The notes under the pieces were generated by a model. The model was given only the letters and a program-made list of their open reading frames with translations, ran no database searches and had not been told where the DNA came from. A stretch of DNA of 54,375 nt from Candidatus Neomicrothrix sp. GTDB taxonomy: Bacteria; Actinomycetota; Acidimicrobiia; Acidimicrobiales; Aldehydirespiratoraceae. The translations under genes were made by a program, and so were the position numbers. Location: positions 1 through 54,375 of the forward strand of contig JAFMKU010000009.1 in the NCBI GenBank assembly GCA_017852795.1, in the 5' to 3' direction. This document shows, in pieces, positions 17,893-26,574 of the stretch (within the stretch, counting starts at the first letter, position 1; each line of letters begins with the position of its first letter).

Positions 17893-18672
17893 ATGAGAAC
17901 TCTGCGTCAACGCTGGGCCGACGGTGAAAACACCACCGGTGGATGGCTTTCAATCCCCGCCACGCTTTCGGCTGAGGTGATGGCTCGGGCCGGGTTCGAT
18001 TATGTCTGCGTCGACACCCAACACGGTGCGATTGACTATCAGGCTGCGGTGGAGTTGATCCGGGCCATCGAGCATGGGGGCTCGATTCCGATCGTGCGGG
18101 TTCCTTGGAACGAGCCAGGGATCATCGGCAAGATGCTTGACGCCGGGGCGCAAGGGGTCATCATCCCGATGGTGAACTCGGTGGCCGAAGCCGAAGCAGC
18201 CGTGTCGGCTTGCCGCTACGCCCCCGACGGTTCACGTTCCTACGGTCCGACCGTGAGCCGGATCCGCCGCGACGACTATCTGGAATGGGCCAGCGACAAC
18301 GTGGCGGTGATCCCGATGATCGAAACCCGTCAGGCCGTGGACGCCATCGGTGACATTCTGAAGGTGCCCGGGATCGACGGTGTCTACGTCGGACCCGCTG
18401 ATTTGTCGTTGACGCTCGGCCTGCCCCCCGGGAACAACGATGGCGAACCGGCCTTTGACACGGCTTACGAAACGATCGTTGCGGCTTGTCGAGCCGCGGG
18501 GGTTGCCGCGGGCTGTCACGCCACCGCGTCGCTCGTTGCGAGACGCAACCAGCAAGGGTTCCAGATGGTCACCGCCACGGCTGACCAGTTGGCGTTGGCC
18601 GAAGGAGCAGCCCTGGCGTTGGCCGAAGCCCGGGGTGACATCGAACGCAGCTCAGGCGGGTCGTTGTACTGA
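17893..18672 (+). CDS. HpcH/HpaI aldolase family protein
   Basis: FDYVCVDTQHGAIDY, DAGAQGVIIPMVNS, PMIETRQAVDAI, VYVGPADLSLTLG. Confidence 0.9.
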   Translation: MRTLRQRWADGENTTGGWLSIPATLSAEVMARAGFDYVCVDTQHGAIDYQAAVELIRAIEHGGSIPIVRVPWNEPGIIGKMLDAGAQGVIIPMVNSVAEAEAAVSACRYAPDGSRSYGPTVSRIRRDDYLEWASDNVAVIPMIETRQAVDAIGDILKVPGIDGVYVGPADLSLTLGLPPGNNDGEPAFDTAYETIVAACRAAGVAAGCHATASLVARRNQQGFQMVTATADQLALAEGAALALAEARGDIERSSGGSLY

Positions 18673-18705
18673 CACCGGCCGGTCCTGGTTGCTACCCTCA
18701 ACCCC

Positions 18706-19482
18706 ATGGCCTACGAACGAATTCGGGTGGAACGCTCAGGTGCGGTAGTCACGGTGACGCTCGCCAACCCAGACCAGCGCAACGTTCTGGCCCGTGAGAC
18801 GTTGGCCGAACTCACCGATGCGTTGCGAACGATCGGTGACTCTGATGCGCTTGGTGTGGTCATCGCCGCCGACGGTCCGGTGTTCTCCGCTGGCCACAAC
18901 TTCGGTGACATGCTCGGGGCGAGCGAAGCAGAAGCTCGAGAACTGTTCGATCGCTGCGCCGAGATGATGTTGCTCATTCAGCAGCTGCCGCAGGTGGTGG
19001 TGGCCCGGGTTCACGCGCTCGCCACTGCCGCCGGCTGCCAACTGGTGTCGATGTGTGACCTTGCGGTTGCGGCCGAATCGGCGAGCTTTCAAGCCCCGGG
19101 CGGCAAAGGCGGTCTGTTCTGCCACACCCCGATGGTGGGCATCGCCCGTTCGGTCGGCCGGAAACGAGGGTTGGAACTGGCGCTCACGGGCGACCCGATT
19201 AGTGCCGAAACCGCAGCGGACTGGGGTCTGGTCAACCGGGTAGTTCCCGATGACGAACTCGTAGCCGCCACCGACGACCTTTTGGCTCGAGCCACGCGGG
19301 GGTCGGCAACCTCCAAAGCCATCGGCAAACAGGCCTACTACACGCAGGTTGATCTGCCCCAAGAAGAGGCCTACGCCTACACCTCGACGGTGATGGCAGC
19401 CGGGGTGGTAGCCCCCGACGGTCAAGAAGGAATCGACGCGTTCGTCAACAAGCGTCGAGCCGAGTTCGGCCCCCGTCAATAA
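18706..19482 (+). CDS. Enoyl-CoA hydratase (ECHDC3-like)
   Basis: NPDQRNVL, GPVFSAGHNFGDM, HALATAAGCQLVSMCDLAVA. Confidence 0.88.
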   Translation: MAYERIRVERSGAVVTVTLANPDQRNVLARETLAELTDALRTIGDSDALGVVIAADGPVFSAGHNFGDMLGASEAEARELFDRCAEMMLLIQQLPQVVVARVHALATAAGCQLVSMCDLAVAAESASFQAPGGKGGLFCHTPMVGIARSVGRKRGLELALTGDPISAETAADWGLVNRVVPDDELVAATDDLLARATRGSATSKAIGKQAYYTQVDLPQEEAYAYTSTVMAAGVVAPDGQEGIDAFVNKRRAEFGPRQ

Positions 19483-19521
19483 CCGAGAACCCCGGTCTGG
19501 ACCCGAGAAGCAGGCGCCGGT

Positions 19522-20658
19522 TTAGGACCGCTTGGCGACTTCTTCGAGCATGACTTCGGTTGCGCCCCCGCCAATCGGCAGGATGCGGGCGTCTCGTTCC
19601 ATCCGCTCGATCGCTGACTCGCGCATGTACCCCATGCCACCGTGGAACTGCATGCAGTCGTACATGATCTGGTTGACGACCTCACAGCCGAACGCTTTGA
19701 CCCCGGACATTTCCCGAACGTTGTCCTGACCGGCGTCGTGGAGCCAGGCCGCGTGATACATCGAGGCGCGAACCGCATCGATCCGGGCCTGGTTCATGGC
19801 CATGCGCTGCCGGATCGCTCCCAGGTCGTAGAGCGTGGCCCCGAACGCGTTGCGGTTCTTGCAGTAGTCGTTGGTCATGTCGATGGCTTTCTGGGCGGCA
19901 CCGATCCCCATGCCGACCAGAACCATGCGCTCGTTTTGGAAATTCTTCATGGTTTCGTAGAAGCCGCGGTGAAGCGTTCCGAGAATGTTCTCCGACGGGA
20001 CCCAGACGTCGTCGAGCAGCAACTCGGCGGTGTCGGAACACCGCCAACCGTGCTTGTCGAGCTTGTTCGCCACGCTGAACCCCTCGGTGCCTTTGGGAAC
20101 CAGAAACATGGTGATCCCGTATTTGTTGTCGGGGTCGGTGCGGGCGGCAACGATGGTCATGTCGCCGTACACGGCGTTGGTGATGTAGAGCTTGCGGCCG
20201 TTGATCCGCCAACCGTCCCCATCGGCAACGGCGGAGGTTCGGATACCTGCCACGTCAGAACCGGCGTCGGGTTCGCTCACCCCGATGGACAAGATGGCGT
20301 CGCCGCTGAGCATCCGGGGCACCCATTCGGCGAGCTGTTCGGGCGAACCCGAGTTGATGAGGTGAGGGCCAGCCATGTCGGTGTGGACCAGCACGGTCAC
20401 GTCGAAACCGGCAAACGTTGACGCCCCCAACCCTTCGGAGAACACCGCCGAAGCCAGCATCCCAAGTCCCAGACCTCCGTGTTCGACCGGAACCCGAAGT
20501 CCGAACATCCCGAGGTCGCCCATGCGGCGCAGCACGTCACGGGGGACTTTGCCCGCTTCCTCCCAAGCATCACCGTGGGGGGTGACTTCGTGGGTAACGA
20601 AACTCACGGTCTGGTCGTAGATCGCTTCGAGTTCGTCGTTCATGTAGGCGTTACGCAT
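19522..20658 (-). CDS. Acyl-CoA dehydrogenase
   Basis: GVSEPDAGSDVAGIRTSA, GRKLYITNAVYGD, MQFHGGMGYMRE, IGGGATEVMLEEVAKRS. Confidence 0.93.
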   Translation of the reverse strand: MRNAYMNDELEAIYDQTVSFVTHEVTPHGDAWEEAGKVPRDVLRRMGDLGMFGLRVPVEHGGLGLGMLASAVFSEGLGASTFAGFDVTVLVHTDMAGPHLINSGSPEQLAEWVPRMLSGDAILSIGVSEPDAGSDVAGIRTSAVADGDGWRINGRKLYITNAVYGDMTIVAARTDPDNKYGITMFLVPKGTEGFSVANKLDKHGWRCSDTAELLLDDVWVPSENILGTLHRGFYETMKNFQNERMVLVGMGIGAAQKAIDMTNDYCKNRNAFGATLYDLGAIRQRMAMNQARIDAVRASMYHAAWLHDAGQDNVREMSGVKAFGCEVVNQIMYDCMQFHGGMGYMRESAIERMERDARILPIGGGATEVMLEEVAKRS

Positions 20659-22507
20659 TGGTTTCCTTTCTGAAAGTCACGAGGGTTTGGCCGGATTCGA
20701 CTTGGTCACCGACCGTGACCCGCACCTCGTCAACGGTTCCGTTTCCACCCGCGGTGAGTGTGTGCAGCATCTTCATCGCTTCGATCACCACGATGGGTTC
20801 GTCCCCGCTGACGATCTGACCGGGCACGACCGGGACTTCGGCGATTACTGCCGGGAACGGCGCGGTGACCGCATTGGCCTCACCTCGGCCTGAGGTCACG
20901 TCGGGAGCCCACTGCTGCGAGCGACTCAACCGGGTGAAGGTGAACGACTGGCCCCGATAGTTGACCGTGATATCTGAACCGCGGACCGAGAAGTTCGCTG
21001 GCGGTTTGGGATGTGACGGGTCAGGGAGTTCGTGACCAACGCCGTGCTGGTCGACCAACATCACGGTTCGTGATGGACGGTGGGGGGTGAAGCGGCGATC
21101 GGTTCCGCCCCACGGGCCGGCGCCGATCGCGGTAGACACCTCGGCCGCCAAACCGGCCGCTTCAAAGGTGCCGTAGTCGTCAGGGAGCGAGGTTTCGTCG
21201 AGAAAGCGGGTGGTGATTTCGGCGGCAACAAAGTTGGGATGGTCGATCAGCCAGCGGTGGAACCCGGTGTTGGTGACAACTCCACCGATCAACAACTCGT
21301 CGAGCGCCGTTCGAAGCGCAGCGGTTGCCTCGGTCCGGGTCGGGCCATGCACGATGAGTTTGGCGATCATGGGGTCGTAGTGGGGGGTGATGGTTGAACC
21401 ATCGGTGATAGCCGCGTCCCAGCGAGCTGACGGAACCCGCAGGCCGGTCACCGTCCCGGTTTGCGGGGTGAAACCGGTGGCCGGGTCTTCCGCGTTGATT
21501 CGGGCTTCGATGGCGTGGCCTTGGAACGCGACGTCGGCTTGGGTGATGGTCAACGGTCGGCCTTCGGCAACCAGCAACTGAAGTTCGACGAGGTCGAATC
21601 CGGTGATCTCCTCGGTCACCGGGTGTTCAACCTGAAGCCGAGTGTTCATCTCGAGAAAGAAAAACGATTCGTCGTTGGCGTCGACCACAAACTCGACGGT
21701 TCCCGTCGAGTCGTATCCGATGGATTCGGCGAGTCGCACCGCCGCCGCTCGGAGTTCGCGGTCCACGTTGGGGCTCAGGTTTGGCGCCGGTGCCTCCTCC
21801 AAGAGTTTCTGGTAGCGGCGCTGAACCGAACATTCACGGGTTCCCAAATCGAGGACGTGGCCGTGTTTGTCGCCCACCACTTGCACCTCAATGTGGCGGG
21901 GTCGAGTGATGAAACGCTCGACAATGACCCGACCGTCAGCAAACGACCGTTCGGCTTCGCTGACGGCTTCGCTGAGCGCGGCAGAAAACGCCTGCGGTTC
22001 GGCGGCGATACGAATCCCTTTGCCTCCACCACCCGCCGCGGCTTTGATCAGCACCGGATATCCGAGCTGTTGCGCGGCGGCGGCGAGGTCGTCGGGTTGT
22101 TGGCTGTCGGAGTAGCCGGGGATGGTCGGGACGCCAGCCTGATCCGCAAGTTGCCGGGCTTCGATCTTTGACCCCATGACCCGAATGGCGTGAGGGGAAG
22201 GACCAACCCAGATCAGACCGGCTGCGGTGACCGCCTCGGCGAAACCCGGGTTTTCTGACAGGAAGCCGTAGCCGGGATGGATGGCATCGGCGTTGGTTTC
22301 GTTGGCCACGGCCAGAATTCGTTCGACCGAAAGGTACGACTCGGCGAGCGACGCCGGTCCGAGCAGCACCGCTTCGGTGGCTTCGCGGGTGAACGGGGCA
22401 TCACGGTCAGGCTCGGCGTAGACGGCGACGGTCTGATGACCAAGCCGTTGAGCCGTTGCGTTGATGCGGCGGGCGATCTCGCCCCGGTTAGCGATCAAGA
22501 TTTTCAT
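20651..22507 (-). CDS. Acyl-CoA carboxylase biotin carboxylase/BCCP subunit
   Basis: KILIANRGEIARRI, HPGYGFLSEN, MNTRLQVEHPVTE; biotinylation motif VIEAMKMLH. Confidence 0.93.
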   Translation of the reverse strand: MKILIANRGEIARRINATAQRLGHQTVAVYAEPDRDAPFTREATEAVLLGPASLAESYLSVERILAVANETNADAIHPGYGFLSENPGFAEAVTAAGLIWVGPSPHAIRVMGSKIEARQLADQAGVPTIPGYSDSQQPDDLAAAAQQLGYPVLIKAAAGGGGKGIRIAAEPQAFSAALSEAVSEAERSFADGRVIVERFITRPRHIEVQVVGDKHGHVLDLGTRECSVQRRYQKLLEEAPAPNLSPNVDRELRAAAVRLAESIGYDSTGTVEFVVDANDESFFFLEMNTRLQVEHPVTEEITGFDLVELQLLVAEGRPLTITQADVAFQGHAIEARINAEDPATGFTPQTGTVTGLRVPSARWDAAITDGSTITPHYDPMIAKLIVHGPTRTEATAALRTALDELLIGGVVTNTGFHRWLIDHPNFVAAEITTRFLDETSLPDDYGTFEAAGLAAEVSTAIGAGPWGGTDRRFTPHRPSRTVMLVDQHGVGHELPDPSHPKPPANFSVRGSDITVNYRGQSFTFTRLSRSQQWAPDVTSGRGEANAVTAPFPAVIAEVPVVPGQIVSGDEPIVVIEAMKMLHTLTAGGNGTVDEVRVTVGDQVESGQTLVTFRKETNA

Positions 22508-22514
22508 AGCCGGT

Positions 22515-24137
22515 TCACATCCGGTAGACGAGCCCGTTACCCCGAGCAGGTTCGTCTTGTCGAGCGGCGAGAGCTAGGCAGAGCCCGAGCGCGTCGCGGG
22601 TGTCGACCGGGTCGATGAGCCCATCGTCCCAGAGCCGAGCCGTGGCGTAGTACGGGTCGGATTGGGTTTCGTATTGGGAACGAACCTCGGCCCGGATCGC
22701 GTCGAGTTGTTCGTCGGTGGTTTCGTCGCCTTTCAGACCGGCTCGGCGGATGTCAACCAGCACCGTTTCGGCGGTGTCGGCGGCCATGGTGGCGATCCGC
22801 GAGTTGGGCCAGGCGAACAGCATTCGAGGGTTGAAACCGCGACCGCACATGCCGTAGTTGCCGGCCCCGTACGACCCGCCAATGAGCACCGTGTATTTGG
22901 CGACGGTGGCGTTGGCGACTGCAGCCACCATCTTGGCGCCGTGTTTGGCAATCCCGGCGATCTCGGAGTCTCGTCCCACCATGTACCCGGAGGTGTTTTG
23001 GAGGAACAACAGCGGAATTCGTCGTTGTTCGCAGAGTTCGATGAAGTGGGTGGCTTTGAGCGCAGCTTCGCTGAAAATGATGCCGTTGTTGGCGACGATC
23101 CCGACGAGGTGCCCCCAGATGCGGGCAAATCCGGTGATGATCGACGTTCCCCATTCGGGTTTGAATTCACCAAACTCGGAGCCGTCCACGATCCGGGCGA
23201 TGATCTCGGTGGCATCGAAAGGAACCCGGTCATCGGCGGAGACGATCCCGTAGATTTCGGCAGGGTCATAGGCCGGTTCGGCTGGCTCGGACCAGTCCGC
23301 CCAAGGTTGCCGGTCGGTGATCCGACGCTGGTTGGTGGTCTGGCAGATCTCACGAAGGCGACCGTAGGCTTCGGCTTCGGTGGCAGCGCGGTAGTCGCTG
23401 ACCCCGGAACGCTGCGTGTGAAGCGCCGCACCACCGAGGTCGTCGGGTTCGACAATCTCACCGAGCGCGGCTTTCACAATCGGCGGTCCGCCAAGGAAGA
23501 TACGGCCGATGCCTTCGACCATGATGACCTCGTCGGACAACGCGGGGACGTAGGCGCCCCCCGCGGTGCAGCCACCAAGGACGACCGACAGTTGCGGGAG
23601 TCCAGCGGCCGAGAGACGAGCCTGCCGGTAGAAGCTCCCGCCAAAGTGGTCTTTGTCGGGGAAGATCTCGTCCTGCAAGGGCAGAAACGCCCCACCGGAG
23701 TCGACGAGGTAGATCACTCCGAGGTCGTTTTCGGCGGCGATGTCCTGCGCTCGCACGTGCTTTTTGATCGCGGCGGGAACCAACGAGCCACCTTTGACCG
23801 TGGCGTCATTGGCGATGATCACCCAGGGCACTCCGTGAATGATTCCGATCCCGGTGACGATCCCGGCACCCGGCACCTCGTTGTCGTACAGGCCGTACGC
23901 GGCCAGCGTCGAAAACTCAAGGAACGCGGTGCGGCGATCGGTAATCATGTCGATCCGGTCCCGAACCAGCACCTTGTGGCGCCCGAGGTGGCGTTCGATT
24001 GACCGTTGGCGACCGGGGCCACCGTCGATGGCCCACGTCTGACGTTCCCGAAGGGTGTCGGTGAGATCCCGGTAGGCCTCGGTGTTGGTCTGGAAGGTGA
24101 CGCTGCCGGTGTCGATCCGTGAACTGATCGGTCTCAT
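22515..24137 (-). CDS. Acyl-CoA carboxylase carboxyltransferase subunit (methylcrotonyl-CoA carboxylase beta-like)
   Basis: GIGIIHGVPWVIIANDATVKGGS, YLVDSGGAFLPLQDEIFPDKDHFG, GGCTAGGAYVPALSDE, GNYGMCGRGFNPRMLFAWPN. Confidence 0.92.
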   Translation of the reverse strand: MRPISSRIDTGSVTFQTNTEAYRDLTDTLRERQTWAIDGGPGRQRSIERHLGRHKVLVRDRIDMITDRRTAFLEFSTLAAYGLYDNEVPGAGIVTGIGIIHGVPWVIIANDATVKGGSLVPAAIKKHVRAQDIAAENDLGVIYLVDSGGAFLPLQDEIFPDKDHFGGSFYRQARLSAAGLPQLSVVLGGCTAGGAYVPALSDEVIMVEGIGRIFLGGPPIVKAALGEIVEPDDLGGAALHTQRSGVSDYRAATEAEAYGRLREICQTTNQRRITDRQPWADWSEPAEPAYDPAEIYGIVSADDRVPFDATEIIARIVDGSEFGEFKPEWGTSIITGFARIWGHLVGIVANNGIIFSEAALKATHFIELCEQRRIPLLFLQNTSGYMVGRDSEIAGIAKHGAKMVAAVANATVAKYTVLIGGSYGAGNYGMCGRGFNPRMLFAWPNSRIATMAADTAETVLVDIRRAGLKGDETTDEQLDAIRAEVRSQYETQSDPYYATARLWDDGLIDPVDTRDALGLCLALAARQDEPARGNGLVYRM

Positions 24138-24718
24138 GATCCGAAACCATCCCAGAATCCGGTGGTGATGACTTCGGCTAGTTCGTCGAGGTTCCCGCGG
24201 TCGGCATCGAACCATTCGATCGTGGAGTTCATGGACCCGAAGAGCGCTAGTCGGCTCAGCCCCAACGGGGTGCCGGGGCGGAGGTGGCCGCCCGCCGCGA
24301 GTTCGGCCAGAAGCTCAGTCCAGCGAGCCTCGTAGGCGTCCCGGATCGGGATGATTTCGGCTCGGACGTCGGGTGGGGCGGTACGGAAAGCGGTGACATG
24401 GGCGGCGGTAAACGGTCCGTTTTCGAACAGGGCCGAAAGGTGGGCTCGGACGTGGATAGCGAGGCGAGCTCGGGGATGGTGCGGTGGTGTGTCCGCGGCG
24501 TCGTCCCACGCTCGTTCCATCACGTCGATGCCCTGCCGGAACACGGCGACGACGATTTCGTTCTTCGAGGCGAAGTGGTAGTAGAGCGAACTGGCTTTCA
24601 TGCCGACGATGTCGGCGATTTGACGAAGCGGCACCCCGTCAATCCCGCGATCAAGCACTAAGGCGGCGGCAACGTCAAGGATTCGCTGACGGCCCGTTGA
24701 GGTGGAGACGGAAGACAC
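24134..24718 (-). CDS. TetR family transcriptional regulator
   Basis: N-terminal HTH RQRILDVAAALVLDRGIDGVPLRQIADIVGMKASSLYYHFASKNEIV; ATGA overlap with the downstream carboxyltransferase. Confidence 0.92.
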   Translation of the reverse strand: MSSVSTSTGRQRILDVAAALVLDRGIDGVPLRQIADIVGMKASSLYYHFASKNEIVVAVFRQGIDVMERAWDDAADTPPHHPRARLAIHVRAHLSALFENGPFTAAHVTAFRTAPPDVRAEIIPIRDAYEARWTELLAELAAGGHLRPGTPLGLSRLALFGSMNSTIEWFDADRGNLDELAEVITTGFWDGFGS

Positions 24719-24726
24719 CGCGGCAC

Positions 24727-24750
24727 CCTACCTAACGAACGTTAGGTAGG
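24727..24750. promoter_or_regulatory. Probable TetR operator: CCTACCTAACG-AA-CGTTAGGTAGG
   Basis: Perfect 11-bp inverted repeat with a 2-nt spacer, ending 8 nt before the TetR start codon (GTG at 24718, minus strand). Confidence 0.85.
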
Positions 24751-24760
24751 CAACTGCCTG

Positions 24761-26491
24761 CTACCAGTATTCTTCGTAGTGGATGTTCCCTGGCGCTTTG
24801 CGGTGGTCAACGGTAAAGCCCTTTTCGCTCAGCAACTGGACCACCCCGACCGTTTCGGGGAACGAACCGTCTTTCTCCGGAACCCCGATCATGGCCGGGT
24901 TTCCGCAGAGGTAGACGTGGGTTCGGGCCGGGTCAAGGTCGGCACCGGCTTGTTCGAAATCGCCGTCGCGAATCAGGTCCTGGATGTAACGCTTGGGCAC
25001 ATCGGGCTCCCGAGTCGGCATCGGGAGGTAGTGGTAGTTGGCGTAACGCCGTTCCAACTCCCGGTGCGTTTCGATGTAGCCAAGATCAACCGAGTTGCGC
25101 ACCGAAACCGCGGAGACGATCGGTCCGTAATGACCCCGTCGAAGCAGCTCAGTCACCATGGCGTTGTGGGGGGCTTCACCGGTACCGGTCGACAAAAACA
25201 GCACGGCCGAACCCGGATCGGTGACCGCAGCCAGCGTGTACCGACCCGCCACCTTCGGTCCCAAGTAGATGCGGTCACCAGGGCGTTTCATGGCGAGCCG
25301 GGGGGTGAGTTCGGGAATGTTCTCCTCGGTGGGGGGCACCAGCACGATGTAGAACTCCAGCTCGTCAAGGTTGTTTTCATCAACCAGATAGCCGTGGTCG
25401 TCAAGGATCCGAGAACTGATCGAATACGAGCGGCGGATCAGCTTGTCCCAACGCTGCTCAAGGTTCGGGTCGGTGGCGTCGTCAATGCGAGGTTCCCAGA
25501 ACCCGAGTCCAAGCGTGGCGTACTGGCCCGGTATGTAGTTCGTTCCCCCATGGTCGGGCCTGACCCGCAGCACCCAAAGATCGGAATGGGTTGGTTCGAA
25601 ATGGGTGATGGTGGCGTTGTAATGCTCGGTACGGAGTTCGTCGACCGCCCCTTCGTGACGGTGACGCCGACTCTGCCCGGCCCAGGTCGCCGCGTCGATT
25701 CCGGGAAACAGCGCGGCCATGTCGGGGCCGATCCGATGACCGGGGGCGGTGGTCTCCACCGATTCCTGATCGGGTTCTCCGAGAAACCACACCAGACCGG
25801 TGTTGAGTGCCTCGGCCGAAACCCCAACTTCGTCAGGGGTGAGCGTCCGCCGATGCGAAGCGATCACGACGTCATCAAACTGGAGGTCGGGGGTGCGGCG
25901 GTCACTGAAATACGCCATGGGGTAGCCGCCCACGTCGCTGATCTGATCGGGAACCGACCGGTACAAGATGGTGATTCGCCGCTCTCGTTCAAGCCGACGC
26001 AGCACATGATCGGCGGCTGGCGACAGACGATCCGGGTCCATCCCACCGGCGGCCAACACCACTCGGGCACCGCTCGCCTCGGCCGCGGCAGCGAGTTCCA
26101 CCGCATGGTCGGTGTAGCCGACCACCAACACATCGTGTTCTTCGATGTGGTCGGCCATGGCATCAACCTGCACGCATCCCATGGTCGGGATCGGGATCGG
26201 CGGTTTCCAATCAGGAAGGCTGGGGCGATCGGCGATCAGAAGCGCTCGGGCCAGATACCGGTGCCGGCTGGAAACGATGGTCAAGCCGTCCTCGTGAGCG
26301 TCGACCGAAACCAGGCTTTCGCCGTAACCCACGTCAAGCTGGTTCATGCCGACCAGTTCGGGAAAGGTGACGGCGTTGTTCGCTTCAAGGACCCGCACGG
26401 TAGGGACACCGGAACGAAGCGAAGAGATCGCTACCGAAAGCCCCCCGGCGGTCCCTCCGACAACTACAAGGTCGTAATCGTGATCAGCCAT
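24761..26491 (-). CDS. Fusion of an N-terminal TrxR-like FAD/NAD-binding domain and a C-terminal ferredoxin-NADP reductase (Fpr-like) domain
   Basis: N-term LVVVGGTAGGLSVAI with no CxxC; C-term RRSYSISS, FLSTGTGEAPHNAM, HVYLCGNPAMIGV and terminal HYEEYW. Confidence 0.8.
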   Translation of the reverse strand: MADHDYDLVVVGGTAGGLSVAISSLRSGVPTVRVLEANNAVTFPELVGMNQLDVGYGESLVSVDAHEDGLTIVSSRHRYLARALLIADRPSLPDWKPPIPIPTMGCVQVDAMADHIEEHDVLVVGYTDHAVELAAAAEASGARVVLAAGGMDPDRLSPAADHVLRRLERERRITILYRSVPDQISDVGGYPMAYFSDRRTPDLQFDDVVIASHRRTLTPDEVGVSAEALNTGLVWFLGEPDQESVETTAPGHRIGPDMAALFPGIDAATWAGQSRRHRHEGAVDELRTEHYNATITHFEPTHSDLWVLRVRPDHGGTNYIPGQYATLGLGFWEPRIDDATDPNLEQRWDKLIRRSYSISSRILDDHGYLVDENNLDELEFYIVLVPPTEENIPELTPRLAMKRPGDRIYLGPKVAGRYTLAAVTDPGSAVLFLSTGTGEAPHNAMVTELLRRGHYGPIVSAVSVRNSVDLGYIETHRELERRYANYHYLPMPTREPDVPKRYIQDLIRDGDFEQAGADLDPARTHVYLCGNPAMIGVPEKDGSFPETVGVVQLLSEKGFTVDHRKAPGNIHYEEYW

Positions 26492-26514
26492 GCAGAAAGT
26501 GTGCCAGACGCGGC

Positions 26515-26539
26515 CGGGCCGCCCGTAAAGGGCGGCCCG
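26515..26539. terminator. Strong GC hairpin between two minus-strand genes (terminator or mRNA-stabilising stem-loop)
   Basis: Perfect 10-bp stem CGGGCCGCCC-GTAAA-GGGCGGCCCG, 35 bp downstream of the SBP stop; no clear U-tract. Confidence 0.65.
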
Positions 26540-26574
26540 ACAACATCATTGAGATTTTCCGAAGATCGGAAGTA

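Noticed and set aside
22662-24002. 446-aa plus-strand ORF opposite the carboxyltransferase
   Set aside because: Antisense artefact; Gly/Asp/Val-rich with no recognisable domain
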